Of a stretch of 64,000 nt of DNA, positions 10,716-36,291 are shown piece after piece. The stretch comes from Isoetes taiwanensis (Eukaryota; Streptophyta; Lycopodiopsida; Isoetales; Isoetaceae): contig JAJEKV010000040.1 of NCBI GenBank assembly GCA_021234155.1, positions 4,613,229 to 4,677,228 on the forward strand. The letters are read 5' to 3'. The notes under the pieces were generated by a model. It worked only from the letters and a program-made list of their open reading frames with translations, did not search any database and was not told where the DNA came from. Numbering within the stretch: the stretch's first letter is position 1; every line of letters begins with the position of its first letter. The translations under genes and the position numbers were made by a program.

Positions 10716-11400
10716 GAAACTGGATTCTTCCCGCTTCAGTGGGCAGCCCTTGATAGACACATCATCTATTTTCAGAAAGTGGTTAATATGGGTGATGCTC
10801 GGCTCCCCCACCTGGCTTACGCTATGGCAATGGGCCCGCAACGGCTCAGGGCCTGTTGGAGGGGTAAGAGAGATCAGTGGTTCGCCAGATAGAACGTGCG
10901 GGGAGCAGTGCGTCGCGGTGGACAGAAGGCCGATCATGGCGGCCCCGGGGAGTACACGGGCGCTTGCTTCCTTGGCAAGCTCACGGGACCCGGCTCTGGC
11001 AGTCAAAGCGGCCCATTACAAAGGAGCACATCAACCCGTGTTAGCGGGGCCCGGCAGCTCTACACGGGTTCCGGGTTTGCCCCGAAAAGCCTTGAGACTC
11101 ATTGCCTCCATTCGCACAAGTGCCCACCATCTTCGATCGAGGCGGGCGGTGGATTGGGAGCCCCGCCGGGACGTGCTCGTCGGTGTTGTCAAGCGGGTGC
11201 CATTGAGGATGAGTCTCACACTTTCCGAGAAGTTGCCCAAAGATTCGGTCGGATCCGGCCGATCACGCCCCTTTAGTATGGCGGACTTGCCCCTATATTT
11301 GCTGATGAACACACCGTCAGTACGTGCTCTAGGGTCGTATATTCAGGAGGTACTGGATCTGCGAGCTCACCTTTGCCCCCGCCTGGCTGCCCGCTGATCA
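10716..11400 (+). pseudogene. GC-rich, degenerate LINE 3' coding fragment
   Basis: The stretch translates in shifting frames to FPLQWAALDRHIIYFQKVV and, near its end, RCCQAGAIEDESHT. It matches the LINE relic at 41080-42150 (PLQWATLDHHHL, and at DNA level CTTCAGTGGGC and ATCTATTTTCAGAAAGTGGT) and the C-terminal zinc-finger relic at 45700-45960 (QCCHQGAIEDGCHA). It is much richer in G/C than its surroundings or the other copies, and its frame is broken repeatedly. The family's 3' end follows directly at 11404. Confidence 0.65.
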
Positions 11401-11403
11401 GGC

Positions 11404-11640
11404 ACTACGGATGTGGTGTATGAGTGTATATATTTGTGTGTTTTTGCATTTTGTATATTGGAACAGTTTGTCAGCAGACTGATTGCTGCCATGGTTTTTC
11501 CCTCGAAAATCCTTCGGGGCGGGGGTTTTTTAATCCGGGTAGTAATCCACTTGCTGCGCTTTTGTATTGGGTCCCATAGACCGATTGGTCTCCGTGGACG
11601 ATAAAAATACCTTCCTTCCTTCCTTCCTCCCTTTTCTTTT
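11404..11640 (+). repeat. LINE 3' terminal region with (CTTCC)n tail
   Basis: This copy has the diagnostic order: TTTTTCCCTCGAAAATCC, TTCGGGGCGGGGGTTTTTTA, TCCGGGTAGTAATCC, GGGTCCCATAGACCGATTGG, TCTCCGTGGACGATAAAAAT, then a CTTCC/TTCC microsatellite. It directly follows LINE coding sequence, which identifies the dispersed family (30217, 30909, 45592 and other copies) as the 3' end of this LINE. Confidence 0.75.
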
Positions 11641-11772
11641 CCTTTCCCTTTACCTTTTCCTGTGCCCAATTCCCTTCAATTTTCCCCTTTCTCTCTTTTC
11701 CTTTTCCCCATGCCTTTTTGCCCTTCACTTTCCCTCTTTCCTCCTCCCTATTTCTTTCCCTTTTTCCTCTCA
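11605..11772. repeat. Polypyrimidine tract 3
   Basis: C/T-rich DNA beginning as a regular TTCC repeat at the LINE tail and becoming irregular TTTTCCC words. Its start at the tail suggests that long pyrimidine tracts here may grow from LINE-tail microsatellites; that is inference. Confidence 0.7.
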
Positions 11773-12301
11773 AAGCATGACCGATCATGGTGATGGGAAG
11801 TCGTGCGATAAATTTTGCCCTTCGAATGCAACCAAACGATCTCAACCGTCCAGATTAGGGTTTGATTCATGGCATACTTACGCTATAGCTTTATAATATA
11901 AGATGAAGAAAAGAGGTGATTTTCTTACCTCAGTGAAAAGAAAAGAGCTGAAGAGCTTTGATTTCTTTTGCCTAGCTGCCTCACCAAGATAAATTCATCA
12001 AAAACTTGCCAAACTAGAACCCATCGAACTCATAGAAGGCAACAAAGAAACTAGGAGCTCGCGCCTTGAGGCTCCAGTTGAGGCGCCAAGAACTCGCATT
12101 AGCGCCAGGGCCAGGAGCTCGCTCGGCTCCAACATCAGGAACTCACATTGGCCGCGGGGCGCCAGGGAAAGAAAAAAGAGATAAATAATAAAATTTGCCT
12201 GGCGCCAGGAACCAGGCGCCAGATAAAGATGTTCCCATTTAAGAAGAAAAAAGAACCGACTTAACCTCGAAATTAACATTGTGTGGGAAGCCCATAACAC
12301 G
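11773..12301. other. No gene seen; GGCGCC-rich block
   Basis: No coding sequence was supported. Between 12050 and 12225 the motif GGCGCCAGG and related GCGCCA/TGGCGC words recur at least five times in mixed orientation, together with GGAGCTCGC words. It lies just upstream of the E2F/TATA segment. Confidence 0.45.
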
Positions 12302-12488
12302 GCGGGAAATCCAAATTTTAGTAGTAGGCGGGAAACTCAAAATTAACACTGGGCAGGAACCTTAAAAGCAACACTCGGAGAGAAACCGTGGGAACTTTGA
12401 AACTAACCCCCGAAACTAACATCCCGTGGGTTCAAAATCGTGGAATAATTTCAAATTAATAGAATCGTGGTTTATGTGTATATAAAAG
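12302..12488 (+). promoter_or_regulatory. Promoter-like segment: two E2F motifs and a TATA box
   Basis: Two exact E2F consensus sites, GCGGGAAA, lie at 12302-12309 and 12328-12335. A clear TATA box, TATATAAAAG (12479-12488), follows, and a (CAAT)n run at 12521-12540 would fall in an early transcript leader. This is the arrangement of a plant cell-cycle promoter. I could not identify the downstream product, and the transcript could be non-coding. Confidence 0.45.
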
Positions 12489-12540
12489 ATCCTATTTCGT
12501 ATATGATCTAACATCTTATCTATCAATCAATCAATCAATC

Positions 12541-14774
12541 TTGTTAATTTGGGATTTTCCGGTTTGGCCAAAAACTTTTTTGGAATTTTTGTTAAGCCGA
12601 TTTCCTATGATTTTTGGGTTTCTACCTGCCGGAAAAACTCACCGATTGTCCAAAAATCGTCATTATAGTTTTTTTTCTTATTTCCATCCTTATCTGGCAG
12701 AGAGTGCATGCTATACAGAGTGCTATACAAGGGAATCGACGTGTATCGCAGTGGCATCCACGAGGATATAAGTGAAATTGGCAAGCCGAGGCCAAGCATT
12801 TGTCTGTTTTTGTCTGACTTTCGTTGCAGATTGATTGGAAACGAGGGTTTTCCATGGCAGATGGTATGATTTTGGGCAGGGGTTTGGGGTTTGCATCGAA
12901 TTGCCTTGACTCCACGAATTGCAGGTGTCCGAGAAAGGGCCCGATTGGCATGCAATCTGGAACATGAGTTAATCTGCCGGTTTTATTTGTGCTCAAGGCA
13001 GGTCTGGATAGGCCTGTGATATGCCGATAACAAAGGTATCGATACTCTAGGTTGAAATCGTGTATTGCCAAGTTTCTTTTTGATTTGCTTATTGTTTCTA
13101 GGTTTAAGCAAGATCAAACTGACAAGAAGGCGTAGGCCAATCACTTCCTCTAGATATGCTGCACGTTTATGTTTGGGTTATTTTGTCTGACACAGAGGCA
13201 TTGCTATTTATCTATGATTCGGTTTTTATTCCCTTTTAAGTTTTGTTCAGAGAAACATGAGAGCTGGCTCCAGAAATATTAAATCCTACTAAGATATGAC
13301 GAAGTTTTTACAAATGAAGAAACAACAGTGGATAGATGCATATCGGGCTCTCAAAAGATGTAGTTTTTCATAGTTTCTTATTGAGTTCACAAAGCAGCTT
13401 ATTTTCCCGATTCGTATTTCAATTGGTTTTAAGGTCAGATTTCTAAGATCCTGTTGATGGTTAGATAAGGGTAGAATCAGATGCTTTATGCATGTTTTTC
13501 CTCCGTAACTTGAAAACAAGGCTACAAATTTGGTTTGCATGCATAAACAGAGGAAAAGGAATACATGGGCAAGGCATCTAATATGTGCTAATTTTGCTAT
13601 GTTGCATTATAATTCTGCTTGAGGCATGTTCTACTAGGGAAATTGGGTCATGTTTAAGGTTCTAACTAGGTTGCAAAAGGTTCTACAAGGGAAATTGCAT
13701 GCTGGAGATTGGCAAGGCTGAGCTGAGTATTAGGTTCTCTTATCTTATCTTATCTATAAGTTTGCTTCAAATTTAGGATCTTTAGATGGGGAATGTTCAT
13801 GAGCTCCTTAGCTCATTTTAGGACTTTGACTGATCAGAAATATCTTGCCTGATTTGAAATATGAAAAAAGGCTTTGTGCAAAGGGCTTAGTTTTCCATCA
13901 AATTATGTTGCATGTGGTTTATTCTCTCTGTTCCTTTCTTTATACCTAGATATAGACTTGAGATGTAACATGCTTTGAGTTCGTTGTCTTTTTAACTTTG
14001 ATTCATAAATATTTTTATGAATGACTTTGTCTCTTCATTGTGTCATGGGCAAAAGTTTCCATAGACATAGACATGTTGCTATCAATTGTCAATATATCCA
14101 TGCTAAAAGAATTATAATATAAGAAGTGTTGTACAACATGAGATAAACTATTGATATTGTATCCAGGGATGAAGATCTGCCATGGCACTTGATGTGTGAA
14201 TGATATTTGACACTTTGAGACTAGATTGGCATTTACATTTTCGTTGCAGAATGGAGCTTGCCCATTTTGGAAAGATGGGTTATGCATCTAGATATATCAT
14301 AGAAGTAATTACGTATCTATTGGACAATGAGCCTTGGTTTTCTCTAGGCCTTACAGGCTTCTTCCTCCACCGATCAACAAATTGCTTTAGCATGGATACA
14401 CTTGAGCATGGATACAAGCCGGTGATGGGTTTAAAGGCAATGGCAGCAAGGGATGCCGAATTCTAATGCCCAATTCTAACATTGTAGGTTAATCTATTGC
14501 ATCTTCAACATATTGTCTTGCCTGTCTCTTGATTGTTTACCTTGGTTACTTAGTATCTTTCTTAGTTTTTGCAAGCCCTGCTCTACACGCCATTTGCACA
14601 TTACTAACATGGACGAAATCTATAGTTACATTTTCTAAATTACGTATGTATCTCTAGCTGGAGCTTGCTTTAAACAATCATTAGCGGATGTTTGCATGCT
14701 CTTGACTCTTTTCGTAATACATGTAATTTGGCGAGAATGATCTTGGCGTTGCTTGAAACTCGTTTTATCGCCAA
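12541..14774. other. Unrecognised stretch downstream of the promoter-like segment
   Basis: Possible short coding pieces exist (for example a 76-codon frame from 12541 and an 88-codon frame at 14200-14466), but none resembles a family I know and splice joints cannot be fixed. It may be the intron-rich start of an unknown gene, a non-coding transcript or the body of a Helitron ending at 18424. Confidence 0.35.
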
Positions 14775-15240
14775 GGACATCCATCGAAAAGGTCCTTTGG
14801 AAGGTCCATTGATGCTAGGCGTCCATTTTCCAACTTCCTAGCATGAATGGGCCAAAACAAAGTGCCAAATTAGGCAATATCTTTCTTTGCCGCAGTTTTA
14901 CAGTCAGAAATATGGCCATAGCTCCTAAATGAAAGCTCCATTTTCTGCGCAAGAACATCCATCGGAAAGGTGACTAGAAGCTCCACAATTGATGCTAGGC
15001 GTCCATTTTCCAAATTCTTAGCATAAATGGGCCAAAAGAGTGCCAAATCAATCAATGTATTTGCTGCCACAGTTTTACAGTTGGGTAGAAATATGGCCAT
15101 AGCTCCTAAATGAAAGCTCTATTATCACGTGCAAGAACATGTATTGGGAAGATCATTGGACGATCCACAAATATTGCTAGGCATACATTTTCCAAATGCT
15201 TAGCATGAATGGCTCAAACCACAGTGCACGTATTTGTTGA
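14775..15240. repeat. 180-bp tandem repeat, about 2.5 copies
   Basis: Copies are marked by GATGCTAGGCGTCCATTTTC at 14811 and 14991 and by a diverged version at about 15173, a period of 180-182 bp. Each unit also contains TTAGCATGAATGGGCCAAA, CAGTTTTACAGT and ATGGCCATAGCTCCTAAATG. No coding function is apparent. Confidence 0.8.
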
Positions 15241-18200
15241 ACTTGGTTTTTTACAGCTGCAACAAATTTTGTTATGGCCAGTTGAATGCTTCGCCTTACT
15301 TAGTATTTGGCTTTCTTGCACATCTTTGAGGACCTTAGATGTAAATTCAAGCAACACTTAGGCAAGGCTTCTTCGAAGATTCCATTGACTTTACACACAA
15401 AAATGCTTTGCTTTGTGCAATGATGTGGATCATGACTGGTACAACATGCCAGTTTCTTGCACATAGTCACGTTGAAGATGAAGCAGTAGAAGTCTTGGCC
15501 ATTACTCTAAGTTTCTCAATTCAATTTATCTTGAGAAATGCATTGTCCATATTTTCATTCCTGCAGGATGTTGTTTTAAAGAGGTATTTCAAGTTCATAG
15601 CTGCAAGATTAATGAATTTGGATAAATCCAAAAGTTTGGTTAACCTAATTGCAGATCTTGATTATATTGATCTAGGTCTTCCTCCTAAACCTCTAGCCTT
15701 GGGGTACCTCAATATTAGTGACATTGGTTTGAATTTCAAGAATGGTCATCTTTGTAACTTAGCAAATTCTTCCAAAGTGATCAACTTTGTTTCTGTGTAC
15801 AGAATGAAGGGCTTCATTTGACAAGTCCTTCAAATACTTGCCACAAACAGTGGCTTGCAGCTTTGATTTTCATTCCTGCATATTTTTCATTCAATGAGGA
15901 ACAGCTATGAGTTGTTTTAGCATTGGAATATTTTAAGAGTTCTGGAGAGTCGATTCTATGGTCTTGCTTTACGCCATTTTTCCTGGAGGAAAAAGGGATT
16001 AAAGGGATGAATTTGCAAGTGAGAAGGCAATCATCATCTGCAGTGCAATAATGGAGCTGCCGCTCTTCCATTACTGCCTGCGACAACTTATTCCATTTGA
16101 GTAAAGTTTTATAGAGGTAGATAAACTGAAGCATACACAGATTGGCAGAAGAAACAAAAGCATTTGAAAAATTTTACCCTGGCCTTCACAGATATCACTC
16201 ATGTATGCAACTTTAAGAGGGGTGAAAGTGACAAAACACGTTGATGCTTAAGTTTCTTAAATGATTCTGACATCGTTTCTTTCTCCTTGGAATGACTGTT
16301 ACTTCTTTCTTGGTTGATAAGTGCTTCTTGGAGTCATTTGAGGTGCAATGAACCAAACGAGAGAAGGTATTTACATCAACTTTGTTATCTGGTAGTGTCC
16401 ATAGCACTAGAGTTCGTTGTGTTAAAACCTTCACCATATTCTAGACATTGATCTGACTCTGCAGACATTGTGCAGACACGTCTGCATTCCAAGGCATAAC
16501 AAATTCCATTTTTTTTAATGTCACCCACGTTCTTTGATTAGGCCCTTCAGCACCAGAATTTCAATGAGGTGGTTTATGAACTTTCTTACAAGTCCATAGC
16601 ACTGTAGTTCATTGCATTTCTCTTCTTTAATCTGTTGTATTGGAAAACCTTCACCATATTCCAGATATGGGTCTGATTGTAATCATGGCTACATTCCAGA
16701 TCATAACAAGTTTCACCATTTGCATTTCATTCAAGTGAGCTCAGGTAACATCTTCTTAATGTTCTTTTAAAAGTTGTTCATTCATTCAATGTAATTGTAT
16801 AAGGCTTCAAATTGTGATAGAAAAGAACCAGTGGAAGATTTTAACTTATGGACTCAGGTTTATGACATTACCTCTGACGGAAGAGCGAATTCAGGATATC
16901 TGGAAAGCAAGTGCGGCCATGATGGAGGCTGTTGATAGAGCATCTGCAAGAGAGAAAAGAGGAGAGAAAGGCACTGTTTCCATGCAAAAAGGAAAATAAC
17001 ATTTCATCGTTGTGTACATTTGTGCAGTATTATTTCCTCTCTATTTGAGTTTTAATGGTATTAATACCACATTTTAATACTAGAAATTAGTGCTTGCCGC
17101 TTATGTTCGATGATTTCAAAGTTCAAATATCACGACTGCATGTCTGCCCCAGTGTGCAGCTTGCAGTTTGCAGATACAGCTCCCATCAAAATCTGTATAA
17201 AATGTGGAATTGTTATCTCAATATAGAGAGATCATAATGTTTCAGCAGTTCAACAGTTGCTTGCTGCCTTATTGCGTAGCTATTAGTCTTTTGTGTAGAA
17301 GTTGAGATAAGTTATGAACTTGCCTTCCCATCTTTAATGCAAATGAAGAATGAGAATGCTCTTCATACAACTCAACTAAAAGGAAGTTGAGGTCTGTGTT
17401 AAGTGAAATTATTAAAGAATCCAGTTCATTGGTTTCTTGATCTATGGTTCACCACAACTATCTGTACATATTCCCGCATTATTGAGAAATAGGAAGTAAT
17501 TCCATGCAATTAAGAGACACTGAAGGCAAGCCAAATCTTGATGACACCCAACTCAATTCACCGGAAGGTGACAGATGAGAAATTTTGGCGAATATTCAAT
17601 GGGCTTTTTCTTGATGACTTGCTTGTTGCCTTTGCAGATAGACATCTATCTGTCAAGAGTGTTCTTTGCTCAGCTAAATGTGTTGCATGCAGCGAACTCA
17701 GATATGCTAACCCGATCTTTTGAGCCAACCATCGATTCATTTTTAGAAGTATATGTTTCATGAAAGACTACAAGTGAAATACCTCACTATGGAATAGTTT
17801 ATTAAATTCACCATCTTCAGGTTGGTATTTCCATAATTTTGTGAAATGACCACAGAATGAGGATAGGTTGCTCCAATAACATATATTACTTAATACACAC
17901 CATTTTGAGCATATCAACGTTCATGTGCAATTATTTACTCCTATGGTTTTGCTTGCCATAGATACATGGATGTGCATTATGGTTTTTTTTGTCTCACAAC
18001 ATAATTGTAAGACACACAAAGACTAGAAGATGTAATAGGACAACTGCATGTGTTTAGGTAGTAAAGATACCCTTTTGCAAATTGCTATTGTAATAACTGT
18101 TTTTGCATCATGCCTTAAAATCTATGTTGTGAGGATGCAAACTGTGCATACAAAATGAGAACATTCAAATTTACAACAGAATCATCATATCACACTTTAC

Positions 18201-18325
18201 AACATCCAATGATCAATGATCGTGTAATAACAACCAAAACTTAATAAATGAAGACTTAACATATATTACCTTTGCCATCTCCAAGCTACATCTCCTTTTT
18301 AGCCAATGATGAAACAACTGCCTCT
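15241..18325. other. No gene recognised
   Basis: Several frames of 60-140 codons occur (15408-15821 and 16814-16999 on plus are the best looking; the latter includes LTEERIQDIWKASAAMMEAV). None could be assigned and the rest of the sequence is A/T-rich without clear splice structure. A real but unfamiliar gene cannot be excluded. Confidence 0.35.
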
Positions 18326-18381
18326 TATCTTATCTTATCTTATCTTATCTTATCTTATCTTATCTTATCTTATCTTATCTT
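18326..18381. repeat. (TCTTA)n microsatellite
   Basis: Eleven near-perfect copies of the pentamer TTATC/TCTTA, directly in front of the Helitron terminus. A short run of the same pentamer occurs at 13738-13755. Confidence 0.9.
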
Positions 18382-18396
18382 CAAATTGTTACTAAA

Positions 18397-18424
18397 GCCC
18401 GGCAACGCCGGGCACCATAACTAG
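18397..18424 (+). mobile_element. Helitron 3' terminus
   Basis: A perfect 7-bp GC hairpin, GCCCGGC-AAC-GCCGGGC (18397-18413), is followed after seven bases by CTAG (18421-18424) and then T. This is the classic plant Helitron 3' end (short hairpin, CTRR, insertion before T). The element would extend to the left. No Rep/helicase gene was found, so it would be non-autonomous. A convincing TC 5' end was not identified. Confidence 0.7.
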
Positions 18425-19202
18425 TATTTCTAGATACAAGTATTGAGTCCTGAACCTCCATATTTAATGAGCATGCAAAACAAGTGCTTCGACATAACAC
18501 GGATGAATTGTCTCAAATCAAATGACTGATCAAATTTCATACTAAGCAGTATTGGAAAGAGCGTAGTGGATTTCTAAACTGTTTTTTGTAGGACTAAATA
18601 GATGAACATGAACTTTATGTAAAGAGCAAGTATTGTTTTTCGAGAAGTTACGTCTATAGACTAGGCAATAGAACCTAGATGCATATAGCTGATCTGAAAG
18701 TACAATACATAGATACATTTCTACAGTTATTTCATCCATTTCCACACATCTATTTGAAGGATCTTTTTTATTAAGAATATTGCAGTTTTAATAAAAAATA
18801 ATTGTAATGTACATTTCAATACAAAATGTGCAAACCCTAACCAAAACCACAAGCATTAATAAAACAAAAGCAGGGCCTGTGACACCACATCACCATTATA
18901 GTATGATAAAATGGAACATGATATAATAGAGCTCAAATGGGCTTAGAAATGCCCATTAAAATAGCTATACGGGACTAAGATCTCATATTGAGAGACTCAT
19001 TTTATTCTTAAGTACGACGTATGTGATTTTTCTTTCAAAATAGAAAATAAAAAATCACATGAGCCAATAATTACATAGGTGCCAAATTCAAACGAAAACA
19101 TTCAAGATGCAACTAACTATTGATATCCAATCCATAACTTCCAAGTAGCACAATATTATCACTAATATTATTTTTATTTTATTAGCTCTTTGCAATTTTG
19201 GG
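18425..19202. other. No gene seen; 3' flank of the minus-strand kinase gene
   Basis: A/T-rich DNA without supported features, downstream of the stop codon of the minus-strand receptor kinase gene. Part of it is probably that gene's 3' untranslated or downstream region. Confidence 0.4.
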
Positions 19203-19275
19203 CTTCCATGCGTTTGGGTCCTATAGCCAATCGATCTTCATGGACGTTAGAAGTCCTTTCCATCTATCTATCGAT
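19203..19275 (+). repeat. Diverged LINE 3' end fragment
   Basis: GGGTCCTATAGCCAATCGAT and CATGGACGTTAGAA match the GGGTCCCATAGGCC...TGGTCTCCGTGGACGTTAAAA terminus of the LINE family, and are followed by an ATCT tetramer run. It lies just outside the last exon of the kinase gene. Confidence 0.6.
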
Positions 19276-19295
19276 CTATATTATTAATGTTCACA

Positions 19296-33985
<14,690 letters not shown>

Positions 33986-34393
33986 AAGCTTCTATAATAA
34001 ACAGGCTAAATAGCAACAACTTTTCCAAAGGAAAAATTTTACATTTGGTGGTTAGATGTGGAAAACACATGGTAAAATTGTCTTCTTTAAGACTTGTCAT
34101 GTCTAAATGTGGAGAGTAAAGGCTCCAAGACAAACATCTTATTTGAATGGTGCTTATTGTGCGCCACATGGTCGTAACCATCACAATGAATACAAATCTA
34201 AAACTTTCTACCATCACACTTGGCTAAAACTGTTACATAGGGCCCATCACCATTGAATCACCATTGATGTGTACTAGGACCTACACTCCATTTGATATAC
34301 CTAATAATAAAAAGCATGCCAAACTCCATTAATAACATGATCATTTTTATTTTGAATTTTGAGCATGCCAAGCTTCGGTTAATATCCTCATTA

Positions 34394-34670
34394 TTTTTTT
34401 TTTTTTTTTGAAGGATAAAGAATTTTCCATTTATAGGTAAACTATTACACAGCCTTATAGCAGATAGACACCCTCCTGAACAAGTTTGAAGAGGGGATAG
34501 CTACAAAGCCCTTTTAGACTGCATGTAGATGCCTTCTTCTTAAGGTGGTAGTTTGATGAAGGTCTCGGCTTGAAACCATCTTCATCAAACCTTGCCGAGG
34601 CCCGACTAAGGCCGAAGGCCAGGGCCGAGGACGTACAGTAATGCGATTTTGGGACACGCCGCATTTGCGG
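34394..34670 (-). mobile_element. 5'-truncated retroelement 3' end (poly-A tailed)
   Basis: A poly-T run (34394-34409) followed by GAAGGATAAAG marks the tailed 3' end of a minus-strand retroposon. The L1-type elements at 38610 and 47300 begin the same way (poly-T then GAAGG or GAAGA). A broken frame follows (HYCTSSALAFGLSRASARF). It lies 400 bp upstream of the minus kinase gene, between the two divergent receptors. Confidence 0.5.
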
Positions 34671-34783
34671 GTTAGGGCCGAAGTTCCCGCATTGTTTGAT
34701 AATCGCCGAGGCGTTAGGGCCGCAGGATTATCAAAGGTGACATCGAGCGGCGGCGAGCAACCGCCTTATAACCGCCTTAAATA
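34671..34783. other. GC-rich segment upstream of the GATA palindromes
   Basis: The segment contains GGGCCGAAGTTCCCGC, GATAATCGCCGAGGCGTTAG and CGGCGGCGAGC. The GGCCGA words recur here and just before (34590-34630). It contrasts with the A/T-rich surroundings and may belong to the same inserted repeat as the palindrome array. Confidence 0.4.
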
Positions 34784-35030
34784 TCGATAGTCAGTTATGA
34801 TGCTTTGGAGAGTATCATAATTAGTTATCAAGATAATTACTAGAGGAGTACCGATAATTAGTTATCGTCTTCGAGGAGCATCGATAATTAGTTATTATTG
34901 GAGGAGTATCGATAACTAATTATCAAGATCGAGGAATATTGATAACTAATTATCAAGATACTCCATCTTGATAACTAATTATCGACTCTCTAGTCTTGTT
35001 CGTGATAACTACTATCGATAAGCAAAAAAC
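34784..35030. promoter_or_regulatory. Array of GATAACTAATTATC-type palindromes between the receptor genes
   Basis: At least seven near-copies of the palindrome GATAACTAATTATC or GATAATTAGTTATC occur (about 34817, 34851, 34884, 34911, 34941, 34970 and a weaker one at 35003), spaced roughly 27-34 bp. Each holds GATAA on both strands, the core of GATA-factor and I-box sites. The array lies 0.8-1.05 kb upstream of the minus kinase start and 1.3-1.5 kb upstream of the plus kinase start. A regulatory role is inferred from position; it may be a satellite-like part of a transposon. Confidence 0.5.
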
Positions 35031-35725
35031 CATTATCGCGATCGCTTCAGTAATGATAAGCAAAAAAAAAGCACTCTCCCTTTCCATACAAGAGTCCGAT
35101 AAGGTACATACACCTCTTTATAATGGGGTGCATGTCTGTTTAAACAAGGAAAAGTGCATCCGTTTCTTATTAAGTGAATTTCCCTTGCCTTATAAATGAA
35201 TATTGAAATAACTATAGAACAAGTGAAAAAAAAAATTGATTTTGGTATGCCTTGGATATAGAAGATAATTAGTTGAATGAAGTTTGTTTTGGTTTCTTTG
35301 ATCAAAGTTGGAAAAAAGTGGTAACACTCATTTGAATTGGTCCACCATATAAATTAGAACTTAAGTTCCACGGATTGCATTGAATGAATGGTTGTCATAA
35401 ATCAATTTCAAACAACCTAACGAGAGGCCAGAAATAAATGCAATTGCCCACAAAAAATTCTAGCTTTGTTTTGTTTCCTTTCATTTATTTATAGCCACCT
35501 AACGTTTTATGGCATGGGCTGGCCAATTGAGTTGTGGACATTCATTAGTTTTGGTTGCGTTCTTATAAACTATGGTCTCTTCGAGGCATTCTAGGCCTCA
35601 CATCTATTCTAGATATTCTCTATTATTAGTATATCTATCTTCTTATTATTAGACTTGCCTTTTAGGCAAATTATATGTATTACATGAAAAGCATTGATTG
35701 AAGCATCTTGTGTATGCAACCTCTC

Positions 35726-35969
35726 TTGTTGTTTACTTGTTATTTACTTATTTAATAACATTGAGGACAACTCCTATGGTGTTTGCCCAACTCATTAAAT
35801 GTACTACTGAAATAACTATACAACAACTCACAAAGAAGATTTCTTAATTGTTGTTTACTTGTTATTTACTTATTTAATAACATTGAGGACAACTCCTATG
35901 GTGTTTGCCCAACTCATTAAATGTACTACTGAAATAACTATACAACAACTCAGAAAGAAGATTTCTTAA
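35726..35969. repeat. 122-bp tandem duplication between the receptor genes
   Basis: Two adjacent copies (35726-35847 and 35848-35969), each running from TTGTTGTTTACTTGTTATTT to AGAAGATTTCTTAA, differ at only one clear position (ACTCACAAAG against ACTCAGAAAG). The identity implies a recent duplication, about 0.3-0.6 kb upstream of the plus receptor start. Confidence 0.9.
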
Positions 35970-36291
35970 TGTCCCTTGCATTTAAGATAATAATTCATGA
36001 GGTTGGGTTTGCTTAGTGTGGAAATAAATGTTATAGGCCTACTTAAGTGTGGAGGCAAACTTTTAGAGCTTATTGAAAATTTTTCTAACCCCACAAAAAA
36101 TCTCAAGTTTCCAAATCTTTACTATTTATCACGGAGTTCTCTCATTGGTTATAGTCACTTGAATTAGTCAGGCCACAAATCAATGCAATCACCTTTCTTT
36201 AAAGGCATCCAATTGTTTGTGAGGTTGGTGGAAAAAATGGACAATCAAGGTTGGTGGGTTTGCCAGACCTTCACGGGTTCTTATATTGGCT

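Noticed and set aside
9293-10753. Frames of 145-220 codons rich in F, S, P and L (and K/E/R frames on minus)
   Set aside because: Pure composition effect of the pyrimidine tracts; no domain, no start context.
10429-11397. 322-codon frame across 10429-11397
   Set aside because: Its first third is pyrimidine tract and the rest is an off-frame reading of a LINE relic; the homologous LINE copies use other frames.
13282-13292. TCCTACTAAG as a Helitron 5' end
   Set aside because: Too short and common a motif to accept without a second copy for comparison.
14775-15240. CRISPR-like spacing of repeats
   Set aside because: Long diverged tandem units without spacers, in a plant nuclear sequence.
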